A stretch of DNA of 64,000 nt from Zobellia barbeyronii (lineage in GTDB: Bacteria > Bacteroidota > Bacteroidia > Flavobacteriales > Flavobacteriaceae). The stretch is taken from the NCBI RefSeq assembly GCF_018603515.1, contig NZ_JACATN010000003.1:372001-436000 (forward strand). Reading direction: 5' to 3'. Position 1 is the stretch's first letter. The number at the start of each line of letters is the position of its first letter. Position numbers and translations under genes: made by a program. The notes beneath the pieces were generated by a model. It worked only from the letters and a program-made list of their open reading frames with translations. It was not told the origin of the DNA and searched no databases. Of the stretch, positions 26,596-35,700 are shown one piece after another.

Positions 26596-28326
26596 TTAAT
26601 GTTCTACATAAAAATCATAAACTACCACTTCTCCATAATTATTAGAATTACCTGTTTGGCTGCCTTCTTTTTCAGCATTACTTTGTGTGTAATTACCAAT
26701 TTTAAAATAAGCTTCTCCATAGCTTCTATCCATAACGTAGGAGTTACTGCCATCTTTTACTAAATAACGAGAAGCATTACCACTAGCATAAGCACTTTTT
26801 AAGCCACCATCTTCACTGTAATAGCAATAGTGTTTTCCATTTACTACTTCAAAAATTACTTCATGCTCAGTTCCTAAACTATAATTTGATTTAATAGTTA
26901 GGTCACTTCTTAGCTTACCACCGTTGAAACTTAAGAAAAGTTTTGAACCTTCTAATCTTAAAACCATTGCATCATCAATACCATCTGCTTTATTACCGTG
27001 TATTTGAGTAGCAACTAAATGGTCCTTTACTATGGGTAGATGCGTAATAGCTTGCTTAACATAAACCACATTGGTTCCCGAAGTTGTCCATGAAATATCA
27101 GTTTTACCATCTTCTGTTCTTTCACGAAGTTCAGAACGTACATAATCAGAATTAGGAGTTGTTCCATTACCACTTCTAATTGGTGCTCTAAAAACAATTC
27201 CGTTTTTATTATCATTTACATAGAAATACTCATTGTTACCTTCTCCACATAGTGTTTTATCTTCTCCACCATCTGGATAAGTAATTTTCCATTGGTTACA
27301 ATTATTCATTAAATCCGAAGGAATACTAGCAGTTCCTGTTCCGCCGCCGCCGTTACCATTGTCGTCGCTAGCCCCAAAAACTTGTACTTCTGCTAGAGAT
27401 AATGGGTTGTTCCCTTTTAATTTTATTCTAACTCTTGAACCACTTACACCACCTGTACTAACCGTAACAGAAGGATTTGGCGTAGAAGTAATTGTTGTCT
27501 TAAAAACCTGAGTACCCGCAGAATTATAAACAAAAACGTCAAAATTGCTCAATCTACTTGAACAACAATTTGTTCTGTTCCAAATCTTAATATCGCCTAT
27601 GGTATAGTCATCTCCCAACTGTACTTGCCACCAAGGCTGGTACATATTACTCGTATGGGTAACACTACCTTGGCTCCATACACCAGATGTATTTCCATCA
27701 ACTGCTAAACCAGCAAGACCTGAAGTACTTGAATAGTTTGAAGATTGAGTTGCTGATTTACCAAGTGCAAGATTACTAGAATCAGCATTATTACCGGCAT
27801 CAACGCTAACAGGTGTTATTTTTATCCAGTTAATATTCCAACCATTACCTGTGGCAAGAATTTTAAGAGTACTGCTCCCCGCAGACAAATTCACTGTTTT
27901 TGAAGTGGTTATCCAGTTTTGCCATCCATTAGTTGCAGCTTTATTAACATTAGATAGCTTTGTGTTATCCTGATAAAAATCGAATTTTGAGCTACTATCT
28001 TTAGAAGCAACTCTAAATTCCATTTTATAACTTCCAGAATTTGCTATGTTCAAATCATACTCCAAATAATCTCCAGTAGCTATCCATCCAACATTCTGAC
28101 CTCCTCCAGAATCGGAGGTTGTTTCTGTTCTAACACCATTCATGTTATCATAATCCTCTGCTTGGATTATAGTTGATGAACTTGATGGAACACTGAAAAG
28201 GTTCGCTACAGCAAAGTCTTCTTTCTCCTCTACCTCAGTTTTTGCACAACTTTGAGCAAAAACTAATGCCAGAACAGCACCACTTGCCAAAAGACGAGAT
28301 CTTGAATTTTCAAAAATTGTTTTCAT
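26596..28326 (-). CDS. Lipoprotein alginate lyase, CBM6-CBM32-PL7
   Basis: 576 aa. Signal peptide with lipobox AQSC (Cys about 27) predicts a lipoprotein, probably surface-exposed. Domains: CBM6 (about 52-172, IIQAEDYD... to INWIKI), F5/8C/CBM32 (about 182-318, LGKSATQSSNY... to LAEVQVFGA), a Gly/Asn linker, and a PL7 alginate lyase (about 332-576). All three PL7 signatures are present: VRSELRERTE, QIHG and YFKIGNYTQ, so the catalytic Arg, Gln, His and Tyr are there. PL7 enzymes cleave alginate by beta-elimination; the QIH variant is usually linked to guluronate-containing substrate. No SusCD pair, sugar-acid enzymes or regulator lies nearby. Three palindromes precede the gene (28351-28386). 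Confidence 0.95.
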   Translation of the reverse strand: MKTIFENSRSRLLASGAVLALVFAQSCAKTEVEEKEDFAVANLFSVPSSSSTIIQAEDYDNMNGVRTETTSDSGGGQNVGWIATGDYLEYDLNIANSGSYKMEFRVASKDSSSKFDFYQDNTKLSNVNKAATNGWQNWITTSKTVNLSAGSSTLKILATGNGWNINWIKITPVSVDAGNNADSSNLALGKSATQSSNYSSTSGLAGLAVDGNTSGVWSQGSVTHTSNMYQPWWQVQLGDDYTIGDIKIWNRTNCCSSRLSNFDVFVYNSAGTQVFKTTITSTPNPSVTVSTGGVSGSRVRIKLKGNNPLSLAEVQVFGASDDNGNGGGGTGTASIPSDLMNNCNQWKITYPDGGEDKTLCGEGNNEYFYVNDNKNGIVFRAPIRSGNGTTPNSDYVRSELRERTEDGKTDISWTTSGTNVVYVKQAITHLPIVKDHLVATQIHGNKADGIDDAMVLRLEGSKLFLSFNGGKLRSDLTIKSNYSLGTEHEVIFEVVNGKHYCYYSEDGGLKSAYASGNASRYLVKDGSNSYVMDRSYGEAYFKIGNYTQSNAEKEGSQTGNSNNYGEVVVYDFYVEH

Positions 28327-28350
28327 AATAGTGTATTTAAAATAAGTTCA

Positions 28351-28386
28351 TGGTTAACCAGTATGGTTAACCAATTTGGTTAACCA
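28351..28386. promoter_or_regulatory. Three tandem TGGTTAACCA palindromes (putative operators)
   Basis: The perfect 10-bp palindrome TGGTTAACCA occurs at 28351-28360, 28364-28373 and 28377-28386, an exact 13-bp period with 3-bp spacers. It begins 24 bp upstream of the alginate lyase ATG and overlaps a TAATATTG element (28387-28380 region, minus strand) close to the -7 consensus. An operator array for a dimeric repressor or activator of the lyase gene is the simplest reading. Confidence 0.6.
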
Positions 28387-28432
28387 ATATTAACTAGAAA
28401 ATGTTAAAAAACTAAATAAAACGCCAATTATT

Positions 28433-28452
28433 ACCTAAATAACAATTTAGGT
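28433..28452. promoter_or_regulatory. Perfect 8-bp inverted repeat upstream of the alginate lyase
   Basis: ACCTAAAT-AACA-ATTTAGGT, about 110 bp upstream of the lyase start and about 170 bp upstream of gcvT. No T-run, so more likely a protein-binding site than a terminator. Weak evidence on its own. Confidence 0.35.
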
Positions 28453-28575
28453 GCACAAAAAATACCAATAAAACAAAGACCTCAAATTTGTATCAAAAAC
28501 ATCCTTAAACTTCTATTTTAAAACAAATGGCATTGAAGTTATTTTCTATTTGTCTGATAACCTTAAAAACAACTT

Positions 28576-28604
28576 TTGTATCCTTGATTTATTCAATAGC
28601 TTTG
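28576..28604 (+). promoter_or_regulatory. Promoter of gcvT-glsA operon
   Basis: TTG (28576-28578), 18 bp, TAGCTTTG (28597-28604): exact match to the Bacteroidota -33/-7 consensus, 19 bp before the gcvT start. Confidence 0.75.
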
Positions 28605-28623
28605 TTTACTAAATAGCAAGAAA

Positions 28624-29709
28624 ATGAAAAACACAGCTTTAACATCTACCCATGAAGCTTTAGGAGCTAAAATGGTACCCTTTGCAGGGTATAATATGCC
28701 TGTTTCTTATGAGGGCATAAATGTAGAACATGAGACCGTTCGTAATGGTGTAGGCGTTTTTGACGTTTCGCACATGGGGGAATTTTTAATTGAAGGACCA
28801 AAAGCTCTAGAGCTAATTCAAAAAGTATCTTCCAACGATGCTTCCAAACTCACCATTGGAAAAGCCCAATATAGTTGTCTTCCTAATGAAACAGGTGGCA
28901 TTGTTGATGACCTTATTATATACTACATTAAAGAAGAAACCTACCTTTTAGTAGTAAACGCTTCCAATATTGATAAAGATTGGTCGCATATATCAAAATA
29001 TAATGAAGAGATAGGCGCAACTATGCGTAATATTTCAGAAGGATTCTCACTTTTAGCAATTCAAGGTCCTAAAGCCGTTGAAGCCATGCAAGCCTTAACC
29101 TCAGTAGACTTAGCCAGCATCAAATTTTATAATTTTGTTGTTGCCGATTTTGCTGGAATAGGAAATGTAATCATATCCGCTACAGGATATACTGGTTCCG
29201 GTGGATTTGAAATCTATTGCAAGAACAGTGAAGTTCAGCAAGTATGGGACAATATTTTTGAAGTTGGCGCCGCCTTCGGTATTAAACCAATTGGCCTTGC
29301 TGCACGTGATACCCTTCGTCTTGAAATGGGCTATTGTCTGTATGGAAACGATATTGATGACAGTACATCTCCTTTTGAAGCTGGTTTAGGTTGGATTACC
29401 AAGTTCACTAAAGATTTTGTGAACAGCGAAGCCTTAGCAAAAATAAAAGCACATGACCCAGAGCGCAAACTAATTGGTTTTGAACTAGAAGAAAGAGGTA
29501 TACCCAGACACGGTTATGACATTGTAGACGGCCAAGGAAAAACTATTGGTATTGTAACCTCCGGAACCATGTCTCCTTCATTAGGAAAAGGAATTGGATT
29601 AGGTTATGTACCGCAAGTTTTTTCTGAGGTTGGTTCTAAAATACATATTCAAGTTCGTAAAAAGGCAATACCCGCAACCGTCGTGAAACTCCCATTTTTT
29701 AAAGCCTAA
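28624..29709 (+). CDS. gcvT: Glycine cleavage system aminomethyltransferase (T protein)
   Basis: 361 aa. It starts [23 protein letters not shown] and contains [23 protein letters not shown], and [17 protein letters not shown], the folate and aminomethyl-lipoate binding landmarks of GcvT. It transfers the methylene group of glycine to tetrahydrofolate and releases ammonia in the glycine cleavage complex. gcvH and gcvP are not in the window, as is usual in Bacteroidota where the gcv genes are dispersed. Its stop overlaps the glutaminase ATG by one base, implying a shared transcript. Confidence 0.97.
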   Translation: MKNTALTSTHEALGAKMVPFAGYNMPVSYEGINVEHETVRNGVGVFDVSHMGEFLIEGPKALELIQKVSSNDASKLTIGKAQYSCLPNETGGIVDDLIIYYIKEETYLLVVNASNIDKDWSHISKYNEEIGATMRNISEGFSLLAIQGPKAVEAMQALTSVDLASIKFYNFVVADFAGIGNVIISATGYTGSGGFEIYCKNSEVQQVWDNIFEVGAAFGIKPIGLAARDTLRLEMGYCLYGNDIDDSTSPFEAGLGWITKFTKDFVNSEALAKIKAHDPERKLIGFELEERGIPRHGYDIVDGQGKTIGIVTSGTMSPSLGKGIGLGYVPQVFSEVGSKIHIQVRKKAIPATVVKLPFFKA

Positions 29710-30623
29710 TGGTAGATTATCAAACCATAATAGATAAAATTGTAGCGAACTCCAAAGAAGCAACAGAAAGAGGTGTTATAGCTTCCTATATTCCTGAATT
29801 AGCCAATATTAGTTTACATAAATTCGGCATTCATATTCTAGATGCGGACAGGAAAACTTATAGTGCCGGAGAAGCATTGGAAGGCTTTTCTATTCAAAGT
29901 ATTTCTAAGGTACTAGCACTTGCTTTCTCTTTTAGTTTAGTAGGAGATGAATTATGGAAAAGAGTTGATGTTGAGCCTTCTGGTGACCCATTCAATCATT
30001 TATCACTATTAGAACTAGAGAATGGTATTCCTAGAAACCCTTTTATAAACGCTGGTGCTTTAGTTATTGCAGATGTATTAGTTTCTCATTTAGAAAATCC
30101 TAAAGAAGAATTCTTGCGTTTTGTTCAAGAGCTAGCAAATGACTCCTCTATTCGTTATAACGAAAAAGTAGCATTGTCAGAAAAAAGGACTGGATTTAAA
30201 AACTACGCAGCGGCTAACTTATTAAAATCTTACGGCAACCTGCGCAATGATGTAGATTCAGTGCTTGATTTGTATTTCTATCAATGTTCATTAGAGATGA
30301 ACTGCAAGCAATTAACCGATGCTTTTTATATTTTCATGAATCACGGTACTTGTCTAAGAGAAAAGAGCTATCTAAATCTAACCCAGGTAAAACGCATAAA
30401 TGCTTTAATGCTAACTTGCGGTTTTTATGATGAAGCTGGAGAGTTTGCTTTTGAAGTTGGCCTTCCCGGAAAAAGTGGTGTTGGCGGCGGAATAGTAGCT
30501 TTACTGCCTAATACATATTGTGTAGCTACCTGGTCTCCTGGTTTAAATCCAAAAGGAAACTCTAAATTAGGAATGGCTGCTTTAGAAGAATTAACAACTA
30601 AAACAGGACACTCAATTTTTTAA
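29709..30623 (+). CDS. glsA: Glutaminase
   Basis: 304 aa glutaminase of the serine beta-lactamase fold, hydrolysing glutamine to glutamate and ammonia. Key motifs: FSIQSISKVLALAF (the Ser-x-x-Lys pair), ELENGIPRNPFINAGALV, YAAANLLKSYGN-like region (KNYAAANLLKS), and PGKSGVGGGIVALLP near the C-terminus. Length is typical. Translationally coupled to gcvT (1-bp overlap) and followed after 3 bp by a reductase gene with a TTG start. Confidence 0.97.
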   Translation: MVDYQTIIDKIVANSKEATERGVIASYIPELANISLHKFGIHILDADRKTYSAGEALEGFSIQSISKVLALAFSFSLVGDELWKRVDVEPSGDPFNHLSLLELENGIPRNPFINAGALVIADVLVSHLENPKEEFLRFVQELANDSSIRYNEKVALSEKRTGFKNYAAANLLKSYGNLRNDVDSVLDLYFYQCSLEMNCKQLTDAFYIFMNHGTCLREKSYLNLTQVKRINALMLTCGFYDEAGEFAFEVGLPGKSGVGGGIVALLPNTYCVATWSPGLNPKGNSKLGMAALEELTTKTGHSIF

Positions 30624-30626
30624 AGA

Positions 30627-31448
30627 TTGGATATAAAAAAAATTTTAATACTTGGTGGAAGTGGTTTTTTAGGTAACGCTATTTACAAGGAACTATGTAA
30701 CTATTTTGATACTTATGGAACGTATAATTCAGCCAGACGGTCGTTTGAAGACAACAAACAATTCTTCAAATACGATATGGAGGAAGATGATGTACATGAG
30801 ATTTTAGAAAAAGTCCGGCCTAAGGTAATCGTTTCAGCCCTTCGCGGTAATTTCGCCGCTCAAATATTGGCACATCAACATATTATTGAATATTTAAAAG
30901 AGAACGATTGTAGACTGTACTTTCTTTCTTCTGCCAATGTCTTTGATGCTTATAGAAAATACCCATCTTACGAGCACGACAAAACTCTTTCCGAGAGTGT
31001 TTATGGAAGGTTAAAGATTAAAATTGAAAACATGCTGCTTAGGCTGCCTCAAGATAAAATGGGAATCCTACGTATTCCCATGGTTTTTGGAAATAGCTCT
31101 CCGCGGATAAAAGATATTAAAAAATATATTTGGGATAATGCCCCTGTTGAAGTTTTTCCTAATCTGGTTTTGAATGTCACCAATGATGATAAACTTACCC
31201 AGCAAATACATTATCTCATTAATAGGGACAAGACAGGAGTCTTTCATTTGGGCAGTAACGACCTTGTTCATCATGAAGATTTTATAAAGGAAGTAGTAGA
31301 ACGTATTGGAGAATTTACTCCAATTTACAAACGGATATTTACAACTAACGACGAGAGATATCTTGCCGTTCTACCAAAAGACAATAAATTGCCTAAAAAT
31401 TTACAATACGGGTATCAAGATATTATTAATCATCATGTGATGCGTTAA
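30627..31448 (+). CDS. NAD-dependent epimerase/reductase (RmlD-like SDR)
   Basis: 273 aa extended SDR fold: the Rossmann motif ILGGSGFLGNAIY begins at residue 8, and the catalytic Tyr-Lys pair is in VYGRLKIKIE. It most resembles dTDP-4-dehydrorhamnose reductase-like proteins. The substrate is not deducible, and no sugar-nucleotide genes are nearby. The start is TTG, three bases after the glutaminase stop; no ATG occurs before the Rossmann motif, which makes the rare start convincing. Third gene of the gcvT-glsA operon. Confidence 0.88.
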   Translation: MDIKKILILGGSGFLGNAIYKELCNYFDTYGTYNSARRSFEDNKQFFKYDMEEDDVHEILEKVRPKVIVSALRGNFAAQILAHQHIIEYLKENDCRLYFLSSANVFDAYRKYPSYEHDKTLSESVYGRLKIKIENMLLRLPQDKMGILRIPMVFGNSSPRIKDIKKYIWDNAPVEVFPNLVLNVTNDDKLTQQIHYLINRDKTGVFHLGSNDLVHHEDFIKEVVERIGEFTPIYKRIFTTNDERYLAVLPKDNKLPKNLQYGYQDIINHHVMR

Positions 31449-31541
31449 TACTAAAATTAGGGGGTTTTCGCAATTAAAGGAATTTGAATTGCGTAATTTA
31501 AGAGTGCTATTAATTACGAACAAAACATTATTTAGAATACT

Positions 31542-31829
31542 ATGAAAAAACTATCGGAACAAGAAATAGAAAGTCAGCTTACCAAATTAAGCGGCTGGGA
31601 GTATGTTGATGGTGCCATTGAAACTTCTTTTGAATTCAAAGATTTTAAAGATGCATTCTCTGTTATGACTCGCATTGCATTTGAATGTGAAGCTCAAGGC
31701 CATCACCCAGATTGGAGCAACGTCTACAATTCTTTACATATTCGACTCAACACTCACGATGCAGAGGGGATTACTGAAAAAGATTTTAAGTTAGCACAAA
31801 GCATAGAAGAGATTATAGAGAGTGAATAA
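31542..31829 (+). CDS. Pterin-4a-carbinolamine dehydratase
   Basis: 95 aa, normal for the PCD/DCoH family. The signature AQGHHPDWSNVYNSLHIRLNT includes the paired His that dehydrate 4a-hydroxytetrahydropterin during recycling after aromatic amino acid hydroxylation. The C-terminal GITEKDFKLAQSIEEI also matches. No hydroxylase gene is in the window, so the physiological partner is unknown. Single gene between the reductase and yebC. Confidence 0.95.
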   Translation: MKKLSEQEIESQLTKLSGWEYVDGAIETSFEFKDFKDAFSVMTRIAFECEAQGHHPDWSNVYNSLHIRLNTHDAEGITEKDFKLAQSIEEIIESE

Positions 31830-31909
31830 AAAATTGACACGCGGTTCTCATTCATTGCTTCAAAAACGACACTAAGTAAAGTTCTTTTGAATTGATGAAG
31901 TTCGGTTAC

Positions 31910-31939
31910 TTGCAACCGTTGCCATTTTTATTAAATTTG
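31910..31939 (+). promoter_or_regulatory. Promoter of yebC-family gene
   Basis: TTG (31910-31912), 19 bp, TAAATTTG (31932-31939): exact consensus, 31 bp before the start. Confidence 0.7.
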
Positions 31940-31970
31940 CTACCTTCAACAAATATATTACACATAGATT

Positions 31971-32681
31971 ATGGGAAGAGCTTTTGAATTCAGGAAAGCA
32001 CGTAAAATGAAGCGATGGTCAGCAATGTCAAAAGCCTTTACGCGTATTGGTAAAGACATTGTTATGGCAGTAAAAGAAGGAGGACCGGATCCGGATTCCA
32101 ACTCTAGACTGCGAGCCGTAATTCAGAACGGAAAGGCCGTTAACATGCCTAAAGACAATATTGAGCGCGCTATTAAAAGAGCCTCAGATAAAAGTCTAGG
32201 TGATTACAAAGAAGTTCTTTTTGAAGGTTACGCGCCGCATGGTATTGCTATTCTAATAGAAACTGCAACAGATAACAATACCCGTACCGTTGCAAATGTT
32301 AGAAGTTACTTTAATAAATGTGATGGTAGTTTGGGTACATCAGGTTCGGTAGAGTTTATGTTTGATCACACCTGTAATTTCAGGATTCCTGCCGAAGGAA
32401 TCGACCCGGAAGAACTAGAATTAGAACTTATAGATTTTGGAGCAGAAGAGGTTTTTGTTGATGATGATGGTATCTTGATTTATGCTCCTTTTGAGAGCTT
32501 TGGAGACATTCAAAAAGAATTGGAAAACAGAGAACTCGAAATTTTGTCTTCTGGCTTTGAGCGTATTCCACAAGTAACCAAAGCACTTTCTGAAGAAGAA
32601 GCTGCCGATGTTGAAAAACTTTTAGAGAAAATTGAAGAAGATGATGATGTACAGAATGTATATCATACAATGCAAGAGTAG
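31971..32681 (+). CDS. yebC: YebC/PmpR-family protein
   Basis: 236 aa. N-terminal MGRAFEFRKARKMKRWSAMS and RLRAVIQNGKAVNMPKDNIERAIKRA are the family signature, followed by YEGYAPHGIAILIETATDN-like sequence (FEGYAPHGIAILIE) and the acidic C-terminal domain. The family includes transcription regulators, and members have also been linked to relief of ribosome stalling, so the exact role here is open. Own promoter (31910-31939) and terminator (32708-32737). Confidence 0.96.
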   Translation: MGRAFEFRKARKMKRWSAMSKAFTRIGKDIVMAVKEGGPDPDSNSRLRAVIQNGKAVNMPKDNIERAIKRASDKSLGDYKEVLFEGYAPHGIAILIETATDNNTRTVANVRSYFNKCDGSLGTSGSVEFMFDHTCNFRIPAEGIDPEELELELIDFGAEEVFVDDDGILIYAPFESFGDIQKELENRELEILSSGFERIPQVTKALSEEEAADVEKLLEKIEEDDDVQNVYHTMQE

Positions 32682-32707
32682 CATTTTGCATCAAATATAT
32701 TTGAATA

Positions 32708-32737
32708 AAAAAAGCGCCCAGAAATGGGCGCTTTTTT
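32708..32737. terminator. Bidirectional terminator, left copy of an inverted pair
   Basis: GCGCCCA-GAAA-TGGGCGC stem-loop with A and T runs, between convergent yebC and the giant T9SS gene. An inverted, nearly identical copy is at 38108-38143. Confidence 0.93.
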
Positions 32738-32748
32738 ATTGTTTTATA

Positions 32749-35700
32749 CTATTTATTTATTACCATCTGTTTTTGATATTGCTCACCTTGAGCATCAAGT
32801 GATCTAATAAAATAAGTTCCTGAAGGAAGTTCTTCTACATTTAACAAGTACGCCCCATCATCAGATACTGCTGATCCACTATATGAATGTACCAATCTTC
32901 CAGAAACATCAAATATATTTATCTCAGTTAATTGAACCGGTTTTTCAAAACTTAATATTGTTTCAGCTATCACAGGATTTGGAGTCAAGGTTGTTGTATT
33001 TATAATCGAACCTTTAGCATTAATACTAGTTAAAGACATATCCGAGTCATCACAACTAATACCACCATCATTAATAGTCCAATCATAGATATCGATTAAT
33101 TGTTGACGTGCATCTTCACTTGCACAATATGTTATATTAGTTGCGTCTAAAGTAATATATTGAGTTAATTCTTCTTGCTGTGCCCAACCAATTAAGGTTT
33201 TATCATAGTTTAAGGAACTTAAACCTGAACCTGAAAACATTTTTGATAAATCCTTAGTATTAGAAATATTAAAAGAAGATAAATCTTGATTGAATGAGTT
33301 AGCATCTAAAAACATATGACTCATACTATTAACATTACTGGTATCCCATGAGCTAATGTCTTGATTAAAAGAATCTGCATTTAAAAACATATATGACATA
33401 TCTAAAACATCATTAGTATCCCATCCACTTATATCTTCGTTCATGCTCGTCGCATTTACAAACATGCGACGGAAAGAAGTTACATCTCTAAGATCCGGAA
33501 TATCACTAGCAAGAATATGAAGGTTCTTACAATCCTGAAATGCTTGAGACATACCAGTCCATATCTGATCGCCCCACTGATCTACAGAAATTAGTTTATA
33601 AGAATCACTTTTGTAACTTTCTTCCATAAAAATTCTTGGGAAAGCACCACTTATTGAAATTTGATATACACCTGGCACTTCATAAGTATGTGTTTTACTG
33701 CCCGTAATCCCTATATCCGAAGTCCCATCTCCCCAATCAACACTATAATTATATATTTCCGGGGCATATATAGGTATCTTAATTTGATTATCCGCTGAGG
33801 CCCCTACATTATCTGTTTTCCATGTTGTAATAAAAGGTCTAATTATTGGATCATTACAATTGCTCTTACCGGCGTCAGTTATGCTCCAACCAAAATCATT
33901 GATTAATTTTTGGCGTGCTTCTTGACCTTGGCAATATTGCGAGTTACCAGCATTAAATATTACTCCATTTTTCAGGGTTTGACTACTCCAACCATTAAGC
34001 AAAGCGTCATAATTTTTATTAGAAAGACTCGCTCCTTGAAACATATTATTCATAGTTGTCACATTACTAATGTTCCAAGATGAAATATCAGAATCAAAGA
34101 AATCAGAATAAGAGAACATATAGTCCATATTAGAAATATTGGAAAAATCCCATGTACTAAGATTAGTTCCAATATTATCTACTCCACTAAACATGTGTGA
34201 AAGAGAAATTACATTCGATAAGTCTGGAGTATCAGTTGCAACAATTTTAAGATCTTTACAATTAGCAAAAGCATACTCCATAGATGACCATTTTATATCA
34301 CCCCAATGATCAATGGATATCAATTTTTCATTGTCTCCAAAAGTACTCCAATTCATTTTCGGGAATATTCCTGTAATACTGATTTGAAATACTCCACCTG
34401 TTCTGTACTTATGAGTGATTTCTCCCGTGACTCCAGAATTTGAAGTATCATCCCCCCAATCTACGTTATAATTATAGTCCATTCCGGATGCAGGTATTCT
34501 TACTTCATTGTATCTTGATACCCCATTATTATTTGTTTTCCATGTAGTAACAAAGGATGAAGAATCAATACAGTCCGCCATTTGACCTGAATCCTTTATA
34601 TGCCAGCCATAATCATTAACCAGTATTTGACGGACCTCTTTTCCCAAGCAGAAAGTCAAATTATTAGCAGAAAAATAAACATCTCGAGGTATTCTTCTTT
34701 CGTCAGCACTCAAAGTACTCCATCCAAGAAGTAATTTATCATAATTTTCAAAAGACATTTCCGTTTGTCCATTGAACATATTCTGAAGTCCAAAAGAACC
34801 CGTTAACCCACTAATATCCCAATCACCTATGTCTTGATTAAAAGCTTTACTGCTATGAAACATTGAAAACATAATTTCTACCTGACTAACATCCCACTTT
34901 CCAATATCCTGATTAAATTTACTAGCGTACTGAAACATTTCAGACATGTTTTGAACATTACCAACATCCCATGAACCAATATTTTGATTAAACTCATAAG
35001 CTGATTTAAACATGTTATTCATTTTGGTAACATTACTCACATCCCATTCGCTAATATCTTGATTGAATTTATAACTGTCATTGAACATGTGGCTCATCTT
35101 AGTCACGCTACCTACATCCCATGCTCCAATAGGTGCATTAAACAAAGTTGTTCCGAAAAACATATATTGCATATTTTCTACTTGAGATACATCCCATTTA
35201 TTGAGGTTTTGATTAAAGCTTTTGGCTGTTGTAAACGTTCTAAACATATCAACAACATTTCCAACATCCCAATTATCAAAAGAAGAATTCCCAACAAGCG
35301 CATCACAACCTTCAAACATAGATGCCAAGGAATAAACCTTTGTTAAATTTGGAATATCGCTAGCTACTACATCAAGATTTCTACAGTCTGTAAAGGCAGA
35401 TTCCATTGAGGTCCATTTAACGTTACCCCATTGGTTAACTGAGATTATTTTTAATTCATCAACATTTTCGGTCTGCTCAAAACCAGCATTGAAATAAATT
35501 CTTGGAAAATCTCCACTAATTGAAACCTCGTAAATGCCTGGTGTCTCATAGGTATGTGTTATATTTCCTCCCACATTTACATTTGTTGAACCATCTCCCC
35601 AATTAACAGAGTAATTATAATTTTCTTCTGGAAAAGTCGGTATCGTAATTTGATTATCTCCTGATATTCCTGGATTATCAGTTTTCCAGGTAGTTACAAA

